This document shows, piece by piece, positions 10,444 to 19,932 of a stretch of 64,000 nucleotides of DNA (its first letter is position 1; the number at the start of each line of letters is the position of its first letter). The notes beneath the pieces are model-generated. The model saw only the letters and a program-made list of their open reading frames with translations. It had not been told where the DNA came from and did not search any database. Where the stretch lies: contig KQ965775.1 of NCBI GenBank assembly GCA_001574975.1, positions 116,150 to 180,149 on the forward strand. The letters run 5' to 3'. The position numbers and the translations under genes were made by a program. The DNA is from Gonapodya prolifera JEL478 (taxonomy: Eukaryota; Monoblepharomycota; Monoblepharidomycetes; Monoblepharidales; Gonapodyaceae).

Positions 10444-11455
10444 GTGACAGCATTTCACCAACCTGAAACTTTTACGGAGGAAGATCTGCCATCAGCAACC
10501 AAGTTCCTTGCCATGAGACAGAAATCAAGGATACAATTTGTACAAGCTTTCACAGTGTCTGATTGTGCCTTATTCCAAAAGCTTCTGCCAAAATCTTTGG
10601 TGACTGAGAGAAGGGTATCTTGGAAAAGACCCAACTTTGACCAACTTGCATGAGATTGGTATGGTAACACAGATGATAGGACAAAACCTGATGGTATCAA
10701 CTGTTATTGGCATACTGTTGAAGCTTTTGAAAGATATTATAACAACCATTACTTGAGGGCTCAAGGTAGAGAATCAGTTTTTCAGGAAAACCAGAGACTG
10801 GCAGACATCTCAGAGCAACTACTATTGGAAACAAAGGAGCTTGCTTTAACTTTTCCTGATGTGCTTGGTGGTGTTCCAGAAAATGACATTGATTTACCAT
10901 CATCTGATGAAGAAGTTGAAGGGGGGAAGCTCACCAAACCCACAATTACCTCCATCTTCACTCTTTGGCAAGACTCCAGCATTTTGGGAAGCATGGCTGA
11001 CAGTGTGAAGGCACCACAAGGCTTCCCAGCAGCTGCTCATATTAGCAGAGCACCTCCAACATTAGTAGCCATTAATGCACCTGCCACAATTGGAACTGTT
11101 AAACTTGGGATATTTACAACAAGACTGGGGTCATTGACCAAACAGCTACCATCCCAAACAGGACCATCCACCATTGCTGCTACTGATGCTGCTGGAAAGA
11201 CTGGTAATAGAAACCAAAAACCAAAAACCTGTTATGAGTGTAGAGAACCACTTTGCAGAGGGAGAGGTAATAGAAGATGGTGACATATCCTCAGGAGAGC
11301 GGAAAGAAAACTTACATTGAATGTCATAGGCCATACTTCACTGGAAATTGTGACAGTGATAACTATATGAATGCAGAAGCCTTGAAAGATGAGGCAGTGA
11401 GAGCTATTCATGCTATTCAATTTACATCTTCTGTGTGGACTGGTAGCAACAATTA
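10444..11455 (+). pseudogene. Transposon ORF, unidentified, one internal stop
   Basis: One frame runs from 10444 to 11282 with a single TGA at about 10651. That TGA could have come from CGA by C-to-T change, in line with the CpG loss around it. The product has an acidic Ser/Glu stretch (LPSSDEEVEGG) and a Cys-rich end (CYECREPLC). Beyond 11282 another frame continues with CHRPYFTGNC and ends at a stop near 11455. It is likely the second half of the same element as the OTU-like piece. No domain assigned. Confidence 0.4.
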
Positions 11456-11907
11456 ACAAACAATTTTCCCTCTTTATTTCACTTGGTGTTTTAAGTTTTG
11501 AAAGAGACTCACTTCAGGCAGAGACACCAAGAGATTTGTTTCTGCCGCAGGTTGACAAAAACGCGACCAGCTGTCGCGGTGCACGGGCCACGACCACAGC
11601 CGTGTGATGGCGTGACAATCTTACTGTTTATTCCTTGCAATATGCAGGCGCTGAACGTTGAAATAGTGTTAAAGAACGTAGTTTGAATTAATTTTGATTT
11701 TATATTTAAAAAATAAAAAATTGCGCTTTGCGCAGAATCAAAATTACTTATGTTGCTACAAGAATGAATTGAATGCCAAATTTGCCGAACATTAACTTTC
11801 GAACCTACCGAAGCAGCCACCATCGTTTCTCTGCACAAGTGCCCACCTTTGCGGACTTTAGTGCCCTCGGCATCAAGACCATTCTCAGTTCGCCGCACGT
11901 GGCTAGA

Positions 11908-13243
11908 ATGGAAAACGTGTCAATCGCGTCACGATGCCCCTTTGTTCCCAAGATTCTGTCCCGAACACCGGATTTTATGGATAGAGAAACACACGGAGAG
12001 CTGATTGCAGGACTGTGACTGGTCTCGTGAGCGATTTGAGACTGCGATTGGAATGGGACGGGATTCAACTTTACGTCGCGCCTGGCATCCATCAGTCGAG
12101 TGTGGCACGGACCCGCGATTCGACGCCTGTAGGAGTCTCTTGTCATTGTCTCCAACGAGACTTATGTGATTCCCCGTCCTATCACGGCGTACAACGAGTT
12201 ACAGGTCGGAACTCGTGGATTTGTCAAGCCAAAACGGGTCTTGTTCAACTATTCGGAATATAATCTCGAAGGAATACAGCAATTTATCCAAGATGTTCAA
12301 TGTTCGTTTGTCGACTGGGAGATTGCTGGAGACTCACCGATCGACCTGCGAGTGACGAAGTCCTTGACATCAACGGCGGCTGGAAGCTGCGTTTGGGAGT
12401 TGGACATCACGGTATACGACCAAGATTATCTGATTGCAACAGAGGAGTTGATTGAACAGTTTCCAAATCTGTTGCTGTTGGCGAGAGATCACAGCACAAA
12501 GTCTGGCGACTCCTCTCAGAATATAACGCTGTACTCTCTCGGCTACCTGAGGTTCATTCGACGCCTTTCTGTGATGGGACTTCAGTCTGAAGAGTCACTT
12601 CAAAGCATTTATTTGAAGGTACAGGAGATGGAGAACATTCAATTCTTGAAACTCCAATATACTGAGGGCGATGGATTTACAATGGAGCAGCTGCAAACGC
12701 TTTACAGTCTGAAAAATCTGGAAAATTTAGTATTACTGAACGCTCCTGAAGTTTCCATCGGCGCTCCGCAGTTTGAGGACCTTATAGTTTCCCTCCTCCA
12801 GCACATCGGTCATCGTCTCAAAGCTTTGGACACTTTCAACTTTCCTATATGACGTTGGACAGGGTTTGCACCATCTTTGTCCCAACCTTAGGATTCTTGT
12901 GCTTGAGGAATGCAGCATTATTGACTACCTTGTACCCATTCGCCTTGCTGCAACATTGCCATACCTGGAGGTCCTAGGGTCGGGGTGCTCTGAAGCCATG
13001 GAACAAGATGTTGTAAAGGAGAGCGTGTTCAGCGATATCCTTCAAGCGAGGAGCACCCCATTGCAAGTTTTTGTCGGAGATGGTACGGTGCTGAAAGGAG
13101 CATTTTTACCCAGTGTCTCCGTTGGAGGACTTTTTTGGATCAAATGTACGCTGGCTCACACCAAACTGAAGACAACCGAAGAACTAGAAGCGAACTACAT
13201 CAATATAAATTCTGACGAATGGTCCCCAGGAGATGAAATATAA
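11908..13243 (+). CDS. F-box-like protein with leucine-rich region, probably frameshifted
   Basis: A short F-box-like start (MENVSIASRCPFVPKILSR, then DFMDRE) from ATG 11908 is followed by a probable intron ending CTGTAG at 12132. A long open frame then runs to 12852 and a second overlapping frame to 13243. The body has Leu-rich segments (LLLLARD, YLRFIRRLSVMGL, LKNLENLVLLNAPEV, CPNLRILVLEECSI). F-box proteins recruit substrates to SCF ubiquitin ligases. The shift between frames near 12845 has no room for an intron. It is either a sequencing indel or a disabling mutation. Resembles the F-box loci at 41.8 and 53.8 kb in layout, not closely in sequence. Confidence 0.5.
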
Positions 13244-13680
13244 TACGTGTGTGTGAAACAACAGCTCTCTATGAATAAATTTACCACCTTGGCAAGACGA
13301 CATTTCAGATGCATTCCGTTTATCTTTCAAAAACGTACTCACAAGTTCCGTGCACCACACTCGACGTCCAAGTAAATTGACATGATCGCTTACTGGGAAT
13401 AAATTTCTATTTACTGAGGCCATTCATTGAATGGGGGGTATTGTTTGCGTGGCTGGTAAGATCACATATCTCCACCAACAGCGGCGATACTAAGGCGGAA
13501 GCCGACCCACGCTTGATGGACGAGCAGTGGAGTGGCGCGAGGGGAAGGGTCACGACTTTCAACCACGTGTTAAAATTCTCACATGAGACAGAGTTATGTG
13601 GTTCCATTTTAAACATCATTACATAGTATCTTCACGAACTGACACCCATCCTTCCTCACTACCACCTCCTCGCCACCACT
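13244..13680. other. Intergenic between convergent genes
   Basis: No exon or RNA recognised. Serves as the 3' flank of both neighbours, which converge here. Confidence 0.5.
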
Positions 13681-15302
13681 CTACAACTTGGCCCCGCCAT
13701 CAAGCAACCACTTCTTGAAGAACGCCTTGGTGTTTGCGAGCGCCAAATCCCGCTCAGCTTTCTGCACTGGGTCGTCCTCGTTGCACCGGATGGCAAAACC
13801 GTGCATCGTGGAGGGGGCGTAGCTGGGTGGACCGGAGGCGAGGGAGGTCATTGAACGAAGAGCGTCAACGGCATGTCAAGCTGTCAAGCACACCCACGAA
13901 AAACGCCCACTCACACATGAAAGTCAAACCACCCCTTCGTCTTCTCCTCTTTATTCCTCTCCTCCAACGTCTCGATAACACCCTTCCTGTCCGCATCCTT
14001 CAGCGAGAAATCCTTGTCGCTGAAAATGAACAGCGCCGGCACGACTAGGTTCTCAGCGTCCTTTGACGGGGGTGAGGACCATTCCCCGGCGTGCGCTTCG
14101 GCGACGGCGTCGGCCAGTGGCGGGCTGATGGAGCCGAGGAGGAGGGAGTCGCTGGGGCGGGTGGGGAGGTGGTCAGTGGTACCGAGGACTGTAGTTCAGA
14201 CGAAAGAGCAAACTCACTGTCCTCCAAAACAGTATCCTATCGACCCAAGTTTTGCGACACTGTGCTTTTCCTTCAGAAATGCTGCAAATGACTTGGCCAG
14301 CGCACCGTATTTCGACTTGGTGTTAATGACCGTGTACGCGACTGAGGGGACGACCGAAAGCGCTGGGTGAGTGGGCGGGGCAGATGGCGGTGGTCACGCG
14401 GTTGAAGGTTGAAAGGAAAGAGACAAGGGAAGAGTCGGATGAACGGAACTTACCGCGTCCGACCTGGACGAACCGTCCCCACATTGTTGCGGCGGGCGCG
14501 ACGCTGATGTCGAGCGCGTTGGGTGGCGGAGCGGAGTAGCCGTTGAAGAAGTCTGGGGAGGTGGTGGGTTCCAGGTGGTGGATTGCAACGCGCAATGTGG
14601 ATTGGTGTCATGTGCAATACTGGCGAGACAAGTCAGAAGACACAAGCGTGACCCTGGGTCACGCTGGCTTCGACGACGCTTCAGCGGCGCGGTCGCTCCC
14701 GACTCTCCAGATAAATATCTCGTTTGAGAACTTGGCTGAATCGCAATGTGACCACGCTTTGTCGAATTGTACTGAAGTAAACTTCACATGTCCATCCGTC
14801 CCAGTCATAAAACCACCACCTCTGTGAAATGACCCGCCCTCCTCCCGAATCCTCGCTCTCTCTTCGCCCACTACGCACCAGGAACGAATACCGCGAACCC
14901 TTCCTTGGCGAGCGCGTCCGCGACCAATCGCGTATTCGGCATTTTCCAGCCGAATATGTCGTGGCAGATCAGAATCGACGTGGCGGTGGAGTTGCCTTGA
15001 ATTTTCGGGTGTTCGGGGATCAGGGACGTCGGGAGGTATCGGGTCGGTCACGTCGTTAGATGATTTCAAAGCGAGCGGTAACATACTCGGCGGCATAGCG
15101 ACGTAGCAGTCCAATCCATTGAGCTTCTCTTCCTTGCCCGTGGGCGTTCTGGCACCCGCAAAGGCGGATGTTGTGTTGCGGGAGACACCGCGAGTTGAGG
15201 GAGCGAGGTGAGTTCAATGGAATGGAGAGCGGAAATGGTGTGATCGCACCCCGCGAAGATGTATCCCGTCGTGCAGCATTCGGGAGGAGCGGTGGTGGCC
15301 AT
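13681..15302 (-). CDS. Dienelactone hydrolase family protein, copy 1 (intact)
   Basis: Alpha/beta hydrolase of the dienelactone hydrolase/AIM2 type, expected to hydrolyse ester or lactone bonds with a Cys-Asp-His triad; probably cytosolic, since no signal peptide is seen. Seven exons on the minus strand: 15302-15250, 15148-15087, 14995-14879, 14552-14454, 14362-14218, 14151-13915 and 13822-13681, total 284 residues. Landmarks: N-terminal PPECCTTGYIFAG, ICHDIFGWKMPNTRLVADAL, FAVFVP, the nucleophile site GYCFGG, an Asp in FSDKD, and the His in MHGFA. All joins are in phase and there is no internal stop. First of three tandem copies in the same orientation; exon lengths match copy 3 in six of seven exons. 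The natural substrate cannot be told. Confidence 0.9.
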
Positions 15303-15496
15303 CGTCAAAGCAGGTTACGTAGTGAGAGTGTGTGTGCTGTGGTCCATAGATAGATTCACTTACGAGCAAAAGGACAAGTCAGGGAGTGGGAACAGGCCTC
15401 CATGCCCAAGGTCTTCCAAATTAATTATTCAGTAAGTCCCATTTCAAATGTCATTGCACAATATCTCCACGAACTACCCTCCCAACTACCTCCCCT
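15303..15496. other. Spacer between hydrolase copies 1 and 2
   Basis: Under 200 bases; must carry the promoter of copy 1 and the 3' end of copy 2. No clear motif. Confidence 0.5.
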
Positions 15497-17255
15497 TCAC
15501 AACTTGGCCCCACCCTCCAGCAACCACTTCTTGAAGAACGCCTTCGTGTTAGCGAGCGCCAAATCCCGCTCTGCCCTCTGCATCGGGTCGTCCTCATTAC
15601 ACTGAATGGCGAAACCGTGGATCGTAGAGGGTGCGTGACTGGCGTGAAGGCGATGGAGTGGGTGGGGGGAAGGTCACGGTCACAGATCGGCGGCGTCCAA
15701 GTGCAACAATTTACAAACCACACCACGAAACGCAAACTCACACATGGTAATCAAACCACCCCTTCGTCTTCTCCTCCTTATTCCTCTTCTCCATTGCCTC
15801 AATCAGCCCCGCCCCGTCCTCATCCTTAATCGACCTATCCTGCCCGCTGAAAATGATCAGCCCCAGCACGACGAGGTTCTCGGCGTCCTTTGAGGGCGGG
15901 GTCGACCAATCACCCGCGTGTGCTTGACCTACGGCGTCGGCGAGGGGTGGTGTCGTCGAGCCGAGTAGGAGGGATGGACTGTACAGGAGGTTGTCATGCA
16001 GTAGAAAGTGATCTTTGAGTACGGGATGGTGCATGCGCATTCTTGAGACGACGGCTTTGCCAGGTGCTCAACAAGCGGAGCGTGAAGCGTCCGTACAACG
16101 TAACGCCAGTCGCAATCGTAACGACCCTCCTTCTCTCACCCCAATCTCTCCACGTCCAACCGCAGCCTGCCGCCTTCCCACCCACACACCGACGCAACAC
16201 TCACCGCCCACCAAACCAAAACCCAATGCTACCCAACTTATTGATGTCGTGCCTCTCCTTGAGGAACGTCGCGAACGACGCCACCAACTCGCCGTAGCTG
16301 GATTTCAGCGTGAGGACCGCGTATGCGACGGAAGGGACGACCGAGAGCGCTGAGTTGGTGGGGTTCACCGTTCGTGCCCATGTACGTGCGGGAGATTGTG
16401 GTGGGTGGTGGCAGTGTGAGCAAAGGGAACGGAAAGGGAAGCTGGGAAGAGAGACGAAAGAATATGTACCCCGTCCGACCTGGACAAACCGACCCCACCG
16501 TTCCCGCGGGAGCCATGGCGATGTCGAGAGAGTCGGCCGCTGGGGCAGAGAAGCCGTTGAAGAAGTCTGTGGAAGGGTTGGGGGATTGTCGGTTGACGTG
16601 CACGTCGTGTGAAGGAACAGTGAGCATATCCAAGCTTCAGCTTCAGGCGGTCATTCCACGAAATTATCACTTCGAAATGTGTTTCACGGTTTCCTTCGCC
16701 TTCTCGCTCCCCAGATGCGGCGGCTGCGCCTTCTGTCAAGCCAGTCTGCGTGGTACCACCGCTCCCAGATCAATGAAAAGCTCTCTGAGCTCATAAAGCT
16801 GTCGAATCCCGTCTCTCGGGCAAGGCACGACCCGCTCTTCCTCTATGGCCCCATTTTCACGCTTTGTACACACGAGGAACGAACACCGCGAATCCTTCTG
16901 TGGCGAGTGCGTCCGTGATCAGACGAGTGTTGGGCATTTTCCAGCCGAAAATATCGTGGCATATGAGAATTGAGGTAGGGGTGGAGTTGCCTGTTGGAGG
17001 GCGGGGTTGCGATAGATGGAAGGAAAGCGGCGGTGGATGTACACACTTTCAGGCGTCGTGACATAGCAGGCGAGTCCATTGAGCTTTTCCTCCTTCCCTG
17101 TGGCTGTTTTCTAGCGATGTCGATTGTGCGGAAACGACGATGGGAGGAGAGAACAGACGTGTGATTAGGCAGTCCCGGGGAGAGCAAACCACGCGATCGT
17201 ACCCCGCAAAGATTTAACCCGTGGTGCAACATTCAGGAGGAGCGGTGGTGGCCAT
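15497..17255 (-). pseudogene. Dienelactone hydrolase family, copy 2 (disabled)
   Basis: Same orientation and exon plan as its neighbours: 17255-17203, 17110-17047, 16990-16874, 16566-16470, 16349-16205, 15978-15742 and 15638-15497. Four lesions are visible. Codon 14 is TAA (17216-17214) where the other copies have TAC. Exon 2 is two bases longer and exon 4 two bases shorter than in both sister copies, so the frame breaks. The nucleophile site reads GFWFGG, so the catalytic Cys is Trp. Other regions, including the HGFA histidine and the C-terminal ALANTKAFFKKWL, remain conserved. Splice sites are mostly intact, so a transcript may still be made. A downstream start would still lack the nucleophile. 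Confidence 0.85.
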
Positions 17256-17499
17256 CGGTTTCGGTGTGTGGTGGCGTTCGGTGTTCAGTGCGGAGAATCT
17301 GGTTCCCTGAAACGGACCCGCACCGAACCTTCTGATATCGGAGAACTGAGCGAACTTGCATTATCATATATTTACTCGGTTTTTTTTTCCGTCCACGGCG
17401 TGCTCAAAATTAGTTTATCAAGCTCGATACTTTGTCAATCCCAATTCAACACCACCTCCCCAATTTTTGTACCACGACATTCTCCCAACACGTCCTCCG

Positions 17500-19224
17500 T
17501 TACAACTTGGCCCCGTCGATCAACCACTTCTTGAAGAATGCCTTGGTGTTCGCGAGCGCCAAGTCCCGCTCGGCTTTCTGCACCGCGTCGTCTTCGTTGC
17601 ATCGGATGGCGAAGCCGTGGAGTGTCAAGGGGGCGTAGCTGGAGGGAGTGACGGTAGGGGCGGAGGTGGGGGCGGGGGGAAAGTGATGGTCAGGAGACGG
17701 TGCTCGCGGCGTCCAAGCGCAAGTCAAGCGTAAGCGCGTGCAACAACCAGTGGAACTCACACATGGTAATCAAACCACCCCTTCGTCTTCTCCTCCTTAT
17801 TCCTCTTCTCCAGCTTCTCAATAATCCCCGCCCTATCCGCGTCTTTCAGCGACATATCCTGCCCGCTGAAAATGAACAGCCCCGGCACCACGAGGTTCTC
17901 AGCGTCCTTGGACGGCGGCACGGACCATTCTCCGGCGTGCGCTTCGGCGACGCAGTCGGCAAGGGGAGGCGTGGTGGAGCCGAGGAGGAGTGAGTCGCTG
18001 TGGGGTTATCGAGTGGGGACGTATGATATGTCAGTCGTAAGAATATCGCATGGTCTCGGCCATCCCATTCCCATTGCTATTTATTCCGGTCCCAGAATCT
18101 TGAACGAGATCAACTTCAACTCACTGCCCACCCAAACAATACCCAACGCTCCCCAATTTGCTCACGCCGTGCTTCTCCTTGAGGAACGTCGCGAAGGATT
18201 TGGCCAGCGGGCCGATGTTCGATTTCGTGTTCATGACCGTGTACGCGATGGAGGGGACTACAGAGAGTGCTGTGACGCGTGAGTGGAGGGTTACGTGGGT
18301 GGGTGGCGGGGTGAGTTGAGTGAAGGTGAGGCAAGGAAAAAGGGGGAAGGAGGAAAGGGAAAAGGGACGTACTGCGACCAACTTGAACGAACCGCCCCCA
18401 CATGGTCGCTGCGGGGACGATGATGGTGTCGAGCCCGTCGGCGGGCGGGGCGGAGTAGCCGGCGAAGAAGTCTGTGTGTTGTGTGTGTGTGTGTATGTGT
18501 GTGTTGGGGGGGGGGGGGGGGGGGAATGAAAATTCAATATTCAATATTTATGTTGTGACGTGAGGAGTATGCAATTGCATCGAGTGCCAAGCGTCGTGCC
18601 AAGCAGTAACCAGTGACATGATGAGAAGAACTATACCACCAGCATGAGCATGACACTGGGCGGTCGGCCGTCCACATCTCCCTCCTTCCAACTCCCTGTC
18701 CCCCCGTTTCAACAAATATACGCACCAGGAACAAACACGGCAAACCCTTCCTTCGCGAGCGCGTCCGCGACCAATCTCGTATTTGGCATTTTCCATCCGA
18801 AAATATCGTGGATGATCAGGATGGATGATGCGGTCGAGTTGCCTTTTCAAACACGCATTTTCAGAGCGGTTGGAATCGATGAACGTCATTGGAGGCGCGC
18901 ACGTGCCACGTGGCAGGTGAGCGGGCCGGGACCGGGCCGAAGTGGTGGCGTTGAGTAGCGTAATGCAATTGTCTTGGCACAACAGCCAACTCACTTGCGG
19001 GCATGGCGACGTAACAGTCCAGTCCATTGAGTTTCTCTTCCTTGCCCGTGGGCGTTCTGGCGCGCGCCCGCGTGAGGACGGGTGGTGAGGGAGACAAATA
19101 CCAGTGACGAAGGGAGAGGGATCGAGGTCGTCAACGTGATGGAATGCACCAGGAATTGAATGTGAACGTACCCGGCGAAAATGTATCCATTCGTGCAGCA
19201 GTCGGGTGGAACGGTGGCTGCCAT
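17500..19224 (-). CDS. Dienelactone hydrolase family protein, copy 3 (intact)
   Basis: Seven exons: 19224-19172, 19056-18995, 18842-18726, 18471-18373, 18269-18125, 17997-17761 and 17638-17500, giving 283 residues. Landmarks: VPPDCCTNGYIFAG, NGLDCYVAMP, IIHDIFGWKMPNTRLVADAL, nucleophile site GYCLGG, Asp in FSGQD, His in LHGFA, and the end KWLIDGAKL. Expected activity as for copy 1. Intron 3 holds a CA-repeat and a run of C on the coding strand close to the 3' splice site. This is the 5'-most copy of the array, with its own upstream region from 19225. Confidence 0.9.
18476..18523. repeat. TG microsatellite followed by a run of about 20 G
   Basis: On the plus strand TG repeats are followed by an unbroken G tract. 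It lies within intron 3 of hydrolase copy 3, ending only a few bases from the acceptor in transcript orientation. Confidence 0.9.
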
Positions 19225-19740
19225 TAGGTGTTTGGTGTGCGGTGTGGCAGACGGGGAATCGTTCATACACATGTCAATCTCAGGTTTGTGAGACAGGCCT
19301 TTGGTCCTGCGGCCGTTGAAATGCCGACACCGGCGGAACGTTGAGTGGACAAGCAATCGCGACCCAAAGGAAGGGAATAGAGACAAAAGGAACAGTTCAT
19401 GTTGGAAAGAGACGGATTCGTCGACGGGACGACGGAACTCATCTCCTACTTCCCGGCAGAAAGACCGACATCGGCAGAATTTTGAGGTGACCTTCAATCA
19501 CGACGAAACAAAGGAAAAGGAAACGAAGGGAGATAGAGAACGAAGAAGAATATTCAAAATGGAGAGCATAGCGCTGTCGGAGGTGCCAGGAGACACCTCT
19601 CCAAGCCCCAACCCAACCCACAAAAAAATTAATGGACGAAAAGATTTCGCGGGTTTTCGAGGGTTTTCGCGGGGATATCTCGGGTTTGCGGGAGTGGGTG
19701 CATACCAAATACTGTGTCTCTGCAAAGCCAAGTGTGGAGA
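19225..19740. other. Upstream region of hydrolase copy 3 and U6
   Basis: No exon recognised. Two imperfect direct repeats of about 65 bases start near 19322 and 19457 (CCGACACCGGCGGAA and CCGACATCGGCAGAA). A GGGTTTTCG motif is repeated near 19655. Confidence 0.5.
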
Positions 19741-19766
19741 AGTAACTGCGGCCGACCGATTTGCAC
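19741..19766 (+). promoter_or_regulatory. Candidate upstream element of U6 (conserved in both copies)
   Basis: Twenty-six bases beginning AGTAACTGCGGCCGACC lie 80 to 55 bases before the U6 start. The same 26 bases are found at the same distance before the inverted copy (21866-21841). The position is like that of proximal sequence elements of snRNA genes. Function is inference. Confidence 0.5.
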
Positions 19767-19784
19767 GTTGTGAGGTCGGGGGGG

Positions 19785-19790
19785 TATAAG
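19785..19790 (+). promoter_or_regulatory. TATA box of the U6 gene
   Basis: TATAAG, 36 to 31 bases before the predicted RNA start; the usual position for an RNA polymerase III U6 promoter. Missing from the inverted copy, which reads TGAAAG. Confidence 0.7.
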
Positions 19791-19820
19791 TAGGCGGGGA
19801 GGCCCTCCCCTTACTGACAA

Positions 19821-19932
19821 GTCCTTCGGGACCTCTGTCATCTAGAAAATTGGAAACGATACAGAGAAGATTAGCATGGCTCCCTGTGCAAGGATGACAC
19901 GCAAGTTCTGAGATGGATCTCAAATTTTTTTT
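19821..19932 (+). ncRNA. U6: U6 spliceosomal snRNA
   Basis: Catalytic core RNA of the spliceosome, transcribed by RNA polymerase III. The 5' end forms a stem with a UUCG loop (GTCCTTCGGGAC). Then come the ACAGAGA box (within ATACAGAGAAGATTAGCAT), the AGATTAGCATGG segment that pairs with U4 and U2, AAGGATGACACGCAAG with the conserved internal stem-loop region, and a terminal run of eight T. One extra A is present before CGATACAGAGA compared with the common ATTGGAACGATAC. A TATA box and an upstream element precede it. The 5' end is placed at the stem; the exact first base may differ by a few. Confidence 0.93.
19925..19932 (+). terminator. RNA polymerase III terminator of U6
   Basis: Run of eight T directly after the U6 3' stem region. 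Confidence 0.85.

Noticed and set aside
13734-19270. Open frames on the plus strand and alternative minus frames across the hydrolase array
   Set aside because: They are shadows of the seven-exon hydrolase copies and have no motif of their own.
19301-19789. 162-codon plus-strand frame upstream of U6
   Set aside because: It runs through the direct repeats and into the U6 upstream element and TATA box; low-complexity, no splice or domain support.
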